The translations under genes were made by a program, and so were the position numbers. A DNA stretch of 64,000 nt, taken from assembly GCF_016545825.1 (NCBI RefSeq), contig NC_052618.1, positions 42,540,196 through 42,604,195 of the forward strand. Reading direction: 5' to 3'. The stretch is from Eucalyptus grandis (taxonomy: Eukaryota > Streptophyta > Magnoliopsida > Myrtales > Myrtaceae). Each line of letters begins with the position of its first letter. The stretch's first letter is position 1. Shown here piece by piece: positions 35,392-48,958 of the stretch. The notes under the pieces were generated by a model, which saw nothing but the letters and a program-made list of their open reading frames with translations, made no database searches and had not been told where the DNA came from.

Positions 35392-35620
35392 GGGGTCCCA
35401 ATTGGTGCCCCCATGTCCCCACTCGGCTGCCTGTCAAAATTCCGAGAGGGCCGAATAGCTCCTCCCCGAACCATGCATACCAAGCCATAAACTTATGGGA
35501 TACCAGGTATGTCAACCCCTCATTCACCCAGATGGCTATCACATACTTTTCATACCTAACATCAGACCCCTCGATTGAGTAGAAGGTCACCTCGGTGTCT
35601 TGGTCCACCAGTACCCAAAA
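35392..35620 (-). pseudogene. LTR protein-like frame, copy 2, N-terminal part
   Basis: Open frame of about 75 codons: VTFYSIEGSDVRYEKYVIAI, WVNEGLTYLVSHKFMAWYAW, then FGEELFGPLGILTGSRVGTW. It matches the frame at 19600-19970 of the other LTR. There is no ATG near its start, consistent with an internal exon. hAT-2 interrupts it just downstream. No known family is recognised. Confidence 0.5.
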
Positions 35621-35947
35621 TGTACATGATGGAACGGTCTAGTCATGATGAGGGCCTAAAACATTTAAACAACAACGAGTGAGATATATTTAATAAGTAA
35701 ACTCATAAATCTCACGTAGGAGAGTACTTTACCTCGAAGACATCCTAAACATGCAGCTTAATTATTGATGCCAGATCAATAGCAAAGCCTTTGCTGTGCA
35801 TTATCTATAAGTATGAAATGCTCAACTCACTTTGCAACGCCCTAACACGATATTTAATAATTATATAGATATATCATCACGTGGGTGCACGATTCAAGCA
35901 GGCATATGATAATCATGCATAATAATCTAGACATAATTGTTAATACT

Positions 35948-36650
35948 TGATGCAAGCCAAGGTTGGGCTTTCTCAAATAGTAGGATCGGGAGAATGACTT
36001 GCACACGGGAAACAGGACGAACAGAAATTTCAGCACTGCGCAAGCTCAGGAGAACAGTCGTATCTTTGTCGATACAGATTGGATTGACCTAATTCCAAAG
36101 CCAAATGAACAAAGACTTCTGGATCTACAATTTATATTTTTTGGGTTTTCTGAAATAAACACTATAGGATGGTCGAATTTGCGTTGGAAGTGGGTGAAAA
36201 ATAACAAACAGAACAGGAAAAAATAGAAACTTCGTTGGTTGCTCTTCTAGGCCTCTAAGGAAGTTGAGAGGGCACCGATTCTTCTGAATCGATGACTGCA
36301 ACTTTTCAAGGATGCATATTTCGAAAAGCTCCGAAACTTCAAGGATGGAGTGAAAACTCTTCTAGATTTTTAAGGGTATGAACTCTGCAAGGTTTATAAT
36401 ACTTGCTTGAAAGCAAAGTTTTCATTCATCAAAAGTCGTATGTCTTGTACAAGAAATTGGATGGCTTATATCGTCAAAGAAATAAAGACAGAGCATTGAA
36501 ACTAGGAAAGAGCACAGAAACTTGAAAGCATTAAAGAACATTGAAACTAGAAAAATAGTAAAGAGCATAGAAATTAGAAACTAGTAAAAACATAACGTCC
36601 GATCTTCTTGGTCGAGAGAGCTGGTCTTCAATGTGGGCTGCATCAATACT
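35948..36650. mobile_element. Insertion of ~0.7 kb inside the inverted solo LTR
   Basis: LTR homology stops near 35947 and resumes near 36655. The sequence begins TGATGCAAGCC and ends ATGCATC, with ATACT on both sides as a possible 5-bp duplication. It contains repeats of CATTGAAACTAG/GAGCATAGAAA (36495-36590). Possibly a small solo LTR. Confidence 0.45.
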
Positions 36651-37139
36651 CCCATGCATAATGCATCATACTAGTCCAGATTATTATGATTGCTCTCAAC
36701 TATGACCGACACTCGTGTTGATGGTCTTTCATCGTTCTGTCCCATTGGACACGGCAACATCTTGACCTCACTCGAAGACGGCATTCCATTTAAGGAGTTT
36801 CGTTCTGAAATTCATTTGTGAGCAGCATCCCATTGACATGGGGGCATCCAAAATCCATTTGACATTGTTCTTGTAATCATACAAGTATGGAATCATTAAT
36901 GTGATCATGTGAGCATATTACCACTTAAGCTAATTTTTATCTTTCTCGATAACTAATGCAAGAGTGGTTAGTGCTTACATGTTATATACTAACAACTTTA
37001 GCACACAAAAATGCTATGAAATAATTCCACGTCATCATCCATTGATTATTTGTCTACCAAAATAATCATGCATTATCCTCAAAGTATAAAATATCACACC
37101 ATCAATTTATTTATCAACTTAGCATATCACCCTTCAAAA

Positions 37140-37560
37140 TAACATTTTACAAGCATTTATCATTTATGAAAATAGGATACCATGAACACTTATTATTATT
37201 ATTTTTTAAATGAGGATTTCATAAGCACTTATCACCTTTAAAATTGGAATTTAACAAGCACTTATCACTTTCAAAATTAGAATATAATAAGTACATATCA
37301 CTTTAAAATTGCAATATAATATGCACTTATCACATTCTTAATAAGTTATCAAATGCACTATTCACTATTAGCGACGGCTTATCACTTATACTTATCACTA
37401 TTCATGATAACCTATCACTTGTACTTATCACTATTCATGATAGCCTATCGCAAGTACTTATCACTTATCAATTATAACCTATCACATTAGCTTATCACTA
37501 TCAATGAAAAACTATCATCATAATCCACTTATCACACAATCTAACTATCATTAGCCTTAA
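37140..37560. repeat. CTTATCACTTATC minisatellite (inverted LTR)
   Basis: Eight or more diverged units such as GCACTTATCACTTTCAAAAT and CTTATCACTATTCATGATAA. It is the complement of the array at 18615-18815 and is longer here. Confidence 0.8.
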
Positions 37561-38060
37561 TTTAACTCTAATCCTAAGCATAACTACCACCTTAGACAAG
37601 GGTTAGGGAGTTACTCACGGTCCGGATCTAGCTTCGACGGAAAGCAATGGCGGTGACGGCTCATAGCAGGTAGCGGCTTGGTACAGAGGTGGCTTGATGA
37701 GGGCATGAGGTGTGGTCGGTGAATGGTAACAAGGAGCAGTAGTGCTTGGCAAGGTGTGACAACAGCTTGGTGGCTCGCAGTGGCTCGTAATAGCTCCTAG
37801 CGACTCACGGTGAAGGCGGCACGATGTGAGGACTTAGGGCAAAAGGGGATGGCATGAGGGCGGCTCGGCAAAGGTGTAGGGATTCACAGTAAAGGCGCAA
37901 GGAGGATGGCATAGTGAGCGGCAATGGACGGTGGCTCGGCAATGGCGATGGCAAGGTATAGCGATCGGTGGATGGCAGCTCATGAAAAAGGAGAGATGAG
38001 GGTGCCGAGGGGGAGAAGGAGAGAGAGAATGATAGGGAGGGGGCTTTTGGCGGTGGGGGG

Positions 38061-38063
<3 letters not shown>

Positions 38064-38092
<29 letters not shown>

Positions 38093-38093
38093 G
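38064..38093. repeat. (GA)n microsatellite in inverted LTR
   Basis: About 15 GA units, the counterpart of the (CT)n at 18126-18162. Confidence 0.9.
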
Positions 38094-38799
38094 AGTTCAA
38101 CAAGATTTTTCCTAATCAAGCATTAATGGGCTCACGTACAATCTCCTTAATTTGCTCATGACCAAGCTTTTACATGGCCAATATTGCTTCATGAAGATCA
38201 TCTTATCCAAGCTCATTCAATGCAAGATATTGGCATGTGCTAGAATTTAGATATGAGCTAGGTAGGCTAGCTAGGTTGGTCTTCTTCTCTTTCCTCCTTT
38301 CCTTTGGCGCCACTTTCCTTCTTTTATGACTACAAATTTTGTCTCATTAGGCTACTAGCTTCTAAAAGGGGTAAATTGGGAATTAAACTAAATTATAGTC
38401 CAAGTACTATTAATGAACATGGGGTAATTTAATGTGTAATCTTCCAGAATTCGAGAATGGCTTGGATAGCCCTGGTTGGCCCTCTTCGGCCGACCAATAT
38501 GGGCGAGAGGCCCAATGAGCCTGTCCATGGCTCAGGGCCTCACGGTTCCTCGTTTGCGACCAATTTCCACTTTTATGAAATTTCACAATTTGCCGATTAA
38601 ATTTTAAGTTTTCATCCTAAGGTGGCCATTTCTTGCTTTTCTATGGTTTGTCAATTACCATTGAAATTCTATTTCGTAAATAGATGTCGGATTGAGGATG
38701 TCACAACAATCAAACCCTAAAATTTGTTATAAAAGTATAATTGAGTCCTAAAACTTATTAAATTGACATTTACATAGGCTACCAAACTCCATCGCTCTT

Positions 38800-40400
38800 G
38801 TGTCATTCATTTCCACCCAACATTTCTGAGGTGAGGGGTTGCATTAAATTAGATTAGATGAGATGAAAAGGGAGGTAATGTACCTAAGAGAGATGGATTG
38901 GCCATGGAAAGAGGCTTAGAGATCTTGCTTTGTGGGATTTTTTTTTTTTTGGGAGAGGGGAGGGAGTACATGGAGAGTGATTGGTTACAAATCAGTTTTA
39001 TGATCCACATTGCATATATATTGAATTACACTAATCCTCATGATTCACCTCTGCAAACAAATAGCTTGGTCAACTTACATTAGGTAATTTGCTCAAAAAA
39101 AAAAAACTTACATTAGGTAAGACTCCATAATGAAGTGACAACTGACAAAAGCGATATCAAAAATTAGTCAGAGTAGAGGTGGCGTGATCCGAATACGAGA
39201 TTTGTCACTTTCAAACCACCAAATGCTTGAATAAAAAAATCTACCTCTAAGGGTCATAGTCTGAGTATGTAATAAAAGTTGGCCACACAATTCACAAAAA
39301 ATAATATTATTATTATCTCCTCGCCCCCCCCCTGCCCCCAACCTTTTTTTTTTTTTTTTTTTTTGTGGTTATGTAAAGGTTACCCTTAATATTTTTTTGG
39401 GGTAGAACCTTTGATGCGTGGCATTAGGAAATACATGTTAGCGTTACGAAGAACTTTTTGAGGTACCATTCTTAGATGTCCCTTCCGTGAAGTTAGACAA
39501 GATTGGCCAATGTATTCTCCTAGGGAGAATTAAATAGATATTGGGTAATATTTTCCTCAGCTACGTTTGATCGTTTAGATTTCATATAAAAATATAACTA
39601 GATATGATATAACATGAAGTCTAGGGATTTTGCTATATATAATCCACTATTTGGTGATGCAGTAATAAAATCGGATATATTCACTTCAAATCAAATATAT
39701 TATTTAATATAAATAGCATATCGATATAAATGAATTAAAATTTTTACAAATGGAGATGGTATAAATATCTCATGACACTTTTGCCTACTTATTTTTATTT
39801 ACTTATTTTTATTTTATTTCCTCTTGTTTTTTAATTAATATCTTTTATATTCTTTCTCCCCTTTCCAACATTCTCTAATAAAATTTTATTAAATAAGAAA
39901 TTATACAAATGTACCTAAAATACTAAAAAACATAAAATAGTAATAAATATAAAAAATTAATATTTATTTATTGAATCAATATTATAAGATAGAGTTAAAT
40001 TCGAATATAATTTTTTTAATTAATTTGAGAAGTTTGTTATTGGAGAAAAATAATTTTCGTAGTATGGATATTATCAATCCTATTTATCATATCTCTTATA
40101 GGATAATTTTATCCGGTCTATATATCATTTATATATGACTTTATCCTATTTGGATCAAGTGCCAAATGTAAGATATGATAAAATTTTATCATGATTGCCA
40201 AGCGTAGTTCTTGTCATCAAATTGAAACCAGATTGGTTTTGTAGCATTGGCCAAGCTTATGTTACCCCGGAGAACTATTTAAGGACATTTTGTTTTCTTT
40301 TGTTTAGAAAAGCCACTAAATACAATTATGATGATTTTGGGGTGTTAGCATCTCAATTTAGACATTCATTGCATAAATTGGGCCATGCAAAATTGGATGA
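38800..40400 (+). repeat. Orphan copy of HAK5 upstream DNA
   Basis: Collinear with 25930-26640: CACTAATCCTCA...CACCTCTGCAA at 39027 (25988), CAACTTACATTAG near 39070 (26030), GGGGTAGAA at 39399 (26271), GTATTCTCCTAGGGAGAATT at 39511 (26416), and GATTGGTTTTGTAGCATT at 40228 (26507). No HAK coding sequence follows. Part of 39540-40190 is extra AT-rich DNA. Confidence 0.75.
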
Positions 40401-43400
40401 AAATTGAGAACAAGAAAAGTCCTTTTTTCGCTGTGAGGAGCAAAGGAAAACCAGTAGCAATTGAAGGAGTCTTTCATCATCCTTTGCTATCGGATACGTT
40501 CACAATTGAGGAAAACGATTTTTTAAAAGAGAAATACATTTATCTCACGAATAGAGTGCTTCCTCTCTTTGTGGTTTACACCTCTCCACGTATTATTGTG
40601 CCCATTACTTAAGGTTTGATCCGGTGATCGCGTTACCAAAATCACAGCCCCGACAATAGTCCAGCCACCACCAACCAATAGCAACACTATCGATGTATCC
40701 TTGGCGCTTTGAGAAGGTTTTTGGTCTGTTGGATATTTCAACGATTTTGAATTATTCAAAACAATTATTTCGTAATGGCTTTAATGGAAAGTGTGACTCC
40801 AATCAATTTGTAATGCCTTTGTAACATCTAATTTGATTTGTTTTTTTATTAACCCTCTCTTTCATCCGTCTAAAAAGGAGAATCTCTAAAACACAATCAA
40901 ACATACCAAAAATAAGATATTTTATCTTTTCTTTTCATTTATTTGCCGGTTTTTACATATAATTTTTTTGTTCCTTCTCCCTCTATTATATAGCGTGGAG
41001 CCGAGAGGAAGATCTTTGGTATATTGGGAAGATAGTTGCTGGAGCTTATACACAAAGTTTGGTACTCGGAGAGGTGGAATTATTATTAAGGACGGTGCTT
41101 GCATGACTTAGATATTTGTTCTTATTTTCCATCCTCTTTTAGCAATAGTTTTCCGATTTTCCAACAATCTTAAGGATAATTGCCTCATGGATTCCTAACC
41201 AAGAACTGTTGTTGCTACCATCATTGTTGAAATTGAACAAGGACTCAAAAATGGTGGAGGACAAGTATCGCATATTCGAAGGCAGTGTGCTGTGGTGATT
41301 ACTGAGTATCATCACAGAAGAGCTTCTAGTCATATTGATAAGGTTACTGACTGTCAAGTAAAATCATGCTTCAATACCTATGTTTGTTTTTTCAAGATCT
41401 GCTTCGATTTCAGTGATGGCATGTTTGATTCTGTGTAGATTTTTAGGTTTTAATGGATATGTCCGAATCTGTGATATGTATGCTTATTGAGCATGCTTAT
41501 GCTTGTGTTGCTTTCTCTAAAAGGAATTGCTTTTCATATTATTTATTCATGTGGAAGTGTTCTGTGGACAGAATGCGAGTATGCAAAAGAAAGTGAGTTC
41601 ATTAGTCATAATGTTAAACTTCACATGATCAGATCAATGTCATTTGAAGTGCTCATGTTTTCTATTCATGCTTGATCCGACAGCTATTGGCACATCAATC
41701 TAATTAGAACTTGTCTTGTAGAAGTTTGTTATGCTTGTGTCACAAGTCAATTGATCTAGCATTCCCTAACCTATGCGGTGTTAGGAATTTTTTCCCAAGT
41801 CAGCCTTACTGACTTGCACTCACAAAGATTTTAGAGAGAGAAGCTCTGGATTTATATTTTACATGTGAAAGAGATATAGATGAAGGAAGATGAGACCTCT
41901 ATATATATATATAAGTACAAGGCTAATCGTATCTATAGATTTCTTTTTTATCTAACGGTGGAGATTACATCTCCCTATCTCTCCAACTACCCGCATTTGT
42001 TACATAAGTGTACAATTACTGCATCACATACCCCCAAGTGTATTCTAGAATACTTAAGAAAACTCTAGGACTTTGGAAGATAGTTAATGGTTGCTTGTTC
42101 AAGGATTGGTCACAGTCCTTCATATAGAAACCCTCTTGGTCATGCTATTTCCTTGGACCGTGACATTTTTCCCTACTTAATTAGGCAATGTGCTCTCCAC
42201 ATCAATGGTTAAGGAAACACAGTAAAGCAACAAAACAACCCACATCGAGGGCATTGTGGAATTGAGGGGGGAGAATGTCATGGTCCGTGATTTTCTCGTA
42301 CTCGTGACCCTTGTGAATAGAGCTTGTGGTTATCGAGTGAAGAGTGAGTGGTCTAGAGGGGATGAATACAATTGGTTCATGGGAGCAGTGTCAGAATGTT
42401 TGGTGCGAGGAATTCTAAGATAGAATGATTATATCTCTATAGAGCTTTGAAGGTGGGGTTAGCCTTCCGTGCACAAATTGGTCGAGAACTGATACTGTTC
42501 TCCTGATGAGGCTATGGTAGGCCAAAATCAATTGTTGAGCTAAAGTGATCTGCCATCTTGCTCGATGGATTAGATGCCCATTAAGAAAGCCATTTGCCAT
42601 ATTGTTTTCTTGAACAACTATAGAAGGAAGGCTGGCTTGGTATTGTCCACTCACTAGGCACCACATGGGCTGTTCCGTGGCCAATGAATTGCTGGTCCAT
42701 GATACTTGACTCAATTCATGATATTGAAACAATATGTCATAATTTATGGGTTGCTAGGAATAGAATCGATAAATTAAGTTGTCGTTTATGATTCGTTTTT
42801 GTCATACGCTATCATCGTTTGTTACCCTTTGCTTTTATGTTCAGGATACTATCTGTGTTGTTTATGTATGGTGGCAGGTGAGTGGTGGCGTGGATTCCGT
42901 GGCGGTCGAAGACGGTCGTTGAGAAAATAAATGGCACATGTGTTTGTTCTTTGCGCAAGGCGTGCATACCTTGTTCACCCGTATGGCTTATGCGCATTCC
43001 GTGTTCAATTTGTAGAATACATGTTAGTGGATGCTTTCATGTGGCTGTCCAATAAGCCCGGTTTGTTCTATATATGTGGCTGATCTCCATAGAATACGTA
43101 TTCTTTAAGCATAAGTAAAAGGTACATCGGTCGTTTAGTGCAGAGTAGGTTGAATCAATGTGCTTAACGTGTGAAGTGCTGATTTCATTTGCGTCTGTAG
43201 CGTTGTTCATGTGGCTTTCAAAAATGGCATCTTCTCGGTTCCCAGTCACTGGGACGTTCAACCTAAATTGTATTTCCGTGAATTTATATTTTCGTTTGGA
43301 CTTGTAATTCATCGCTGTGTTTTGGTCCGTCCGTCAACTACGATTTTGGCAATAGGTCGACACACCAAAAATTCCTCTGAAATCTAGTGTTTCCATTTGT

Positions 43401-44100
43401 ATAGAAGCTAATTTTTTATTTGGGTTAGGACGCCCAATCACTGCTGGATCAAATTTATATCTCACTCTAGCCTTGTCACATGTCTGGCTAGTTTTATAAA
43501 TTTCATGGGCATTCACTGCCGATAGTTGATTCCACGCATATTTTGGTCACATTTTTTACTTCCGGGCTTTATCTTACATGGTTAGAGCTTTCTTTTACTT
43601 CAGTTATTAACATATTAGAGCTTTCTTTTGGTTCAATCCAGTGATAATTCTCTAGCCGTGTTGAATTATATGATTACTGCCGGATTACTCTGTTTTGGAT
43701 CCCACTTCCATGTTGAATTTAAATGAGAGAATCGAGTCAAAGTAAATGCAGGAGAGTAGTCCTCTTCTCTTTTTTTTTTTCTTTTTTTTTTTCATACGTT
43801 CCGTGTCGTAATGCTGATTTCAGTTTGGTCATCTACTTCGAATAATAGTATAGAAAATTTATCTTGAAATGTCTGTTTCTATGGAAAGATAGATAGGGTT
43901 ATAGATGGGTATTCTAAGAAGAACTAATTAGTGCTATTGATCTATATATGATTCTGGTAGTGCTTATTTCTTTTGCCATCAAGTTGAGTGTGAATAGGTA
44001 CATGGTTAAAGGCTAGTTGTTTCCCACTCTCTAGGATGCCTCGCTGTGATATAATTAAGGAATTTTATGTAGTGGATTTCCTATTGTATTAGAATGATAC
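40401..44100. other. Unassigned, retroelement-like debris
   Basis: No gene is recognised. Short frames (40385-40612, 41880-42068, 43037-43312) have no family resemblance. A purine tract followed by TGTCATGG (about 42260-42285, GAATTGAGGGGGGAGAATG) looks like a polypurine tract and LTR start of an old retroelement, but no partner was found. Confidence 0.4.
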
Positions 44101-44119
44101 AATGATGTTAACTGCATCT

Positions 44120-44830
44120 TAGATTTATATAAGATAATTAGATTCATCTAAGACACAATCCATTAGTGGATATGTGTTCACCCATGATAAAGGTATTGTA
44201 GAAATCAGCCAAAAAAAATTGTGGTGAAATGGCATTCCACCTTAACCAACCATTAACTGATTGCAATAGGTGATTCTAATGACATAATTATTGTGGTCAT
44301 TTCTCAAGCTGATGTTGCGGCCAATGTCAAAGAATAAATGACAAGATCATATGCTACTAGGCATATACACATTCTAATAGGGGAAGGAAAAGAGATTATT
44401 GATTTTGGATGAGTTGAGAAATGCTCAAGTTCTTGGGAAAGGAAAAGTTCTTCTCAAGCTCATATATGCTAAAGAGGGTGAGTAGTTAAGAAACTTCCTG
44501 ATAGATATTACTTTGGGAATAAATTTGACATCTTCCGTATCTAGGCATTGTGATAGCCAAGTGCCAAGTGGTAATAACCATTGCAAATAAAGGAACTTTC
44601 AATGGTAAAAAGAGATGCATTTGATTGAGATATGATGTGGTAAAGCAATTGCTCAAAAATGAAATTATGTCCATTGATTATTTAAAGTTAGAATTAGATT
44701 TGGTCGATCCTCTAATTGTACATCAAAGGGAATGAGACATAAGCCAAATGAGGAAAACTAATAGTGATGGAAATCCAACTTATGTGATTGGCAATCCCAT
44801 GCATTAGGTTGGGTAAAGACAATTTACTTG
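44120..44830 (+). pseudogene. Decayed copia RNase H remnant
   Basis: Pieces in different frames: SISGYVFTHDKG (44160-44195), HCDSQV (44548), then TFNGKKRC and LRYDVVKQLLKNEIMSIDYL (44595-44690), LDLVDPL and GMRHKPNE. These follow the RNase H C-terminal half of plant copia pol, with multiple stops and frameshifts. Confidence 0.65.
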
Positions 44831-46468
44831 TTGATCTAGTGATGCACTACTAAAAATTATTGTCCCCCTTAAGGTAAGAATAGTGTAAGATTGCAATGAA
44901 AGAGAGTAAGGTTAAGCTCTATGGGTGGGGTATTAAACTACAGTACACACTTGATGGAATCACCTATATCAGCGTGAAGTGGGACCGTTTCTATGAGAAT
45001 GTTGGCGAAATCTCTGGAGCACTTATGAATAAACTAAGCACACGCATGGCTTATTTGCACAAAATCATGTTGGACAACAAAGTTTGTAGGGGTGTAATGC
45101 AACTGATGAAAATAATAATTCTCACACGAGAAATTCTTGGTTTATAAAAGTTTCAAACTTCACTAATGATTTCGTGAATTATATTTATTATTTCTACATT
45201 TGGTTTGTAGCCCAAAAGGCACTAGTTCTGATGCATTACATTCGATTGAGTTTAATCCATCATTGATTTTTTTTCCCTTTTCTTTTCAAAATCTTTTGAA
45301 ATATGTGAGGAATTATTGGAGATTTCAACGGGAAGGTTGTTCTATCGTTGGTGAGAAGCTGATCGACAGTAGGAAGTATGGACCGCGTTAGAAAATTTGT
45401 TACTAAAAGGAGGATGGAAAATAAAAACATATTTGAGGTGTCTAAGTATTATCCTTAAAGATATTTCCATCGCTCAAAGTATGAGACTTCGTGCACAAGG
45501 TTCTTGCGGCTATCCTCCCAAGATACAGAAAATCTTCTTCTTTCCTCTACATTAAATAATAGAGAGAAGGGAAACAACAAAGTTATATGTAAAACCCAGC
45601 AAATATATGTAAAGAAAAGAAAGAATATTTTGTTTTTAGATTTTTATTGTGATTCGTAGATTCTTCTTTTAGACAAATAAAGGAGAGGGTTAATAAAGAA
45701 ACAAATTAAATGAGATATTACAAAGGCGTTGCAAATTGATTGCAGTCATACTCTCCACTAAAGCCGTTACAAAATAATTGTAACGCCACTCGTCTAGCTC
45801 GCTGCAGATAGCTCTTCAAGCCAGATATCCCCCTTACAGCGCCGGCATATGATCCACTACCGGCTTCCGATGTGCCTAGCCTCTCCTCAACGACTTGCCA
45901 CCTTGCAACGTCGTCAACAAACACCAGTGAACCTTCATTGATTTTCTTATAGGTTTTTTAGATGATCTTAGTGAATTTCCAGCAGGGATCAGCCCCGTTG
46001 ATGTCATTTGCTTGCTATTTCCGTTTTTGCCCAACTTAAAGCACCGGTGTCACTACTTCCAATCGATCCCAAATATTCCAATGCCAGGTCAAGCCATCTC
46101 ACCACAAGTTCCTAGGCCATTCCCCGTTGCATGTTGCCCCCGCAAACCTCACCGGTCTCATTGGATCAAGGTCTTGATTTGGGTAATTTGCCTAAAACAA
46201 TTGTCAATTTCACTATTCAATTGCCAAAATTGTGAATATTTGTTTCTAACATGATTTTCTTTGGATTGTAGGCATTATTTATTTAACGACTTGATTTGAC
46301 AAGGATGGGAGTGGTCACCAGGGCCAAAGGGCTTGGACAAGAGGTGGCTCTTAATAGGCTTTAGGATAGTAAATGGGGTAGAAATACACCAAATTATACA
46401 CCGAATAGGTGGAGAGCGATTTTGAGATATATTTGTGAAAATTGAAATTAACTCATGGAGAAAGCACT
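44831..46468. other. Intergenic, nothing recognised
   Basis: Short frames at 44896-45147 and 45718-45924 have no recognisable domain. The segment may include the 3' end of the copia remnant just upstream. Confidence 0.4.
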
Positions 46469-46476
46469 ATTAGGAT

Positions 46477-47492
46477 TAGGGGTGAGCATGGTCTAGGTTG
46501 GACCGGCTTACCCCTTAACCCTAGGATCAACCCACATAATGCCAGTCCTCAATTTTTGGGATCGGGGACCGACCCTATTGAGCTTGAGACCAAGGACTGG
46601 ACCGACCCAGTGGGTTCGGTCCGGTTCCAGGGCTAACCCGGGACCAACAGATAATTTATTTATTTTATTTTTTGTACTCTCTAAAAATGCAATTGAGGAC
46701 CGGACCAACCCAATGGGTTTGGTCCTGTTCTAGGTTCAACTTGGGACCAACCAATAATTTTTTGTTTCATTTTTTGTACTTCTTGAAAAGGCGAGTGAGG
46801 ACTGAACTGACTCAATGGGTTTAGTGATGAGCAAGGTTAACTAAGAGAAGTAAGCGACGAGTGTCGAGTGGGGTGAGCATCAAGCGTCGAGCAGGGAGCA
46901 ACAAGCCAGGTGAGCATCGAGCAGCAAGCGGCATGAGTGACCCAAAGCGAATGAGGTGAGTGTCGAGTGGTAAGCGGAAAAGTTGTTTCTTTCGATTTTG
47001 GCAAATTAAAGACTAAGAGGATAAATAAGACAGAATAGAACGAGTACTAGAAGAGAATGTCGTGAGGAGGTATTTATGCCCTTTTGAATGCCATGAAAAC
47101 TTCTCACAAAAACATTTTTCTCCTTTGTAATTTATGATTGTTGACACCATAAAAGATATTAAAAGATCTAAGTTATTAAAAAATAGTGTAAAATTACTTG
47201 AACTTCTCACTAAACAGCTATTTAATGTTGTTGATGCCGTTTATTTTAGGGTTTTCTCTATATAAAAAAATTATAAATAATAAATTAGATATATAATATT
47301 TAGAGAATCATAGTTGATCCGGGTTGGACTGACTCCAAACTCTCAGAAACGAGAACCAACTCGCATAGTGTTGGTCTAGGAATCCTAGGACTAAGGACAG
47401 ACCCGATCTTCCTGGGAACCGGACCAAGACCGGCAGGGTTGGGTTGATCCAGGGTTGGTCTAGGGTTGACCTTAGACCGATGCTCACCCCTA
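46477..47492. mobile_element. hAT-3: non-autonomous hAT element, 1016 bp
   Basis: Ends TAGGGGTGAGCAT and ATGCTCACCCCTA are a 13-bp perfect inverted repeat. They are flanked by a perfect 8-bp duplication ATTAGGAT (46469-46476 and 47493-47500). Subterminal DNA is rich in GGACCGACC/GGTTGG phrases. It is related to but distinct from hAT-1/hAT-2. No transposase. Confidence 0.9.
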
Positions 47493-47500
47493 ATTAGGAT

Positions 47501-48950
47501 GGGTGACCTCTTGAGAAGTTGTCCACTTGTATGTCAAAGGACAAAACTGTGAGACTCTGTATGGGAGGTGCCGAAATGGACAATACCTCAATGACTTAAT
47601 CAAGAGATTTCACAATAGTATCTAAGTAGGTCCCCTTCTAGTAGGTGTGTGGTTTGTGGATGAACCACGTGAAAGTTGGTGGGCTTGTAACAATCCAGTC
47701 TGACGAGGCCGAAGAGTAGTTGTTGGAGCCAAAGAGTTTGGACAAAGAGTGGCTCTTGGTAACACTCTAGGATGACAAAGAGGGTAATAATGAATTGGAT
47801 TGCATATTGAATTGAATTGCATACACTTCAAATAGCAAGTAACGAAAGTCTAATACCAATTATTGAGGCTAACAATGAACCTATAAGGGGGGGGGTGAAT
47901 AGACTAAAATCAAAAACTTTGAAAATTATGCGAAAGTGAGCAACTTAAAGTAAAAAATTTAGAGAAGTTGATACTTGAAATAATAGGAGGTGTTGATGTG
48001 CAAAAAATTTGATAAATAGCAGAGGTAAAAAATGTGTATAGCAATTTATAGTGGTTCAGCTTTTAAATTAAGCCTATGTCCACCTAGACTAATAGTCACA
48101 AATTGAGCTGGATTGCACTAATAATCATCAATATAAGTTACAACCATCAAGCATCAATCTCATCAGATGATAGATCACACTATCAAGACTTAGACACTGC
48201 TATCAAGTTTATACACTTAATCTTCCAATGATTACAAAGCAACAAAAACACTACACTAGAAATCTCAAGAGTAAAAAAAAAAAAAAAAAAAACTATTTGC
48301 TCATGATACAACATTTAAACGCCTTAAGCTTGTTCTAGAAATTTCGTCCAACTTTTTTTAGCATCTTCTCTTATATGGACGTTTTCAATTTTCTTGTTGG
48401 AGATCGCCCACAAAAGCAAGTAGCCATTAGGATTCTTTGCTAAATTATGTTCCAAAATTAGACTGCTTATGCAATTCTTTCCCTCAAACATCAATAATCT
48501 TTCCTAAAATAAATTCTATTGATGTTGTCATATCGTCGGTTGCTTTGATAATTCTACCAAAAGTTGTTTCCTGTTCTCTAACGATTTCTAGTACTCTTGC
48601 TATGATGTTTCAACTACCGATGACTATTTTTAAGTCTGTAACAAACATCCTCAAATGATCATCATCCCAGCATCATTAACAACCTAATATACTCGAATGT
48701 GATGTAGAAACATTGTGAGAAGAATATCAGAATTAGTTGATGTTGTTTACGGTTAGGCCATACAAGGACATCTTGCAATATTCTTCCAGTATATCATGTA
48801 GTCCTTAATTAAAAAAGACAAGCATTTACATCCATCATAGTAAATAATATTCTATGTGTGCTTATCACTCAAATCATGTGGTCCAAGGGTATTGATTTTG
48901 TTGACATTGCTTACTAGAGTTTGGTTAACATTGAAATTGGAAGGATAAAC
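47501..48950. other. Intergenic with LTR-like debris
   Basis: 47728-47760 (AAAGAGTTTGGACAAAGAGT) resembles 46323-46352 on the other side of hAT-3. A G run (47887-47896) and TTTATAGTGGTTC (48045) resemble leader/LTR DNA of plant retroelements. No gene is recognised. Confidence 0.4.
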
Positions 48951-48958
48951 TAAAAAAG

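Larger units (their letters stand above)
33422..38705 (-). mobile_element. Second long solo LTR, inverted relative to 15125-20304
   Basis: On the minus strand it starts TGTGACATCCTCAATCC (38705 leftward) and is collinear with the solo LTR at 15125-20304: GGTAATTGAC phrase, CT tract, GATAAG minisatellite, protein-like frame and 3' end near 33422. Flanking ACAAT (38706-38710) and GCAAT (33417-33421) may be a 5-bp target duplication with one change. It carries hAT-2 (33878-35383) and a further ~0.7 kb insertion (35948-36650). No internal retroelement region is visible on either side. Confidence 0.75.

Noticed and set aside
40385..40612. 75-codon frame (VAIEGVFHHPLLSDTFTIEE) as a gene
   Set aside because: No start context, no neighbouring exon found and no family recognised; insufficient support.
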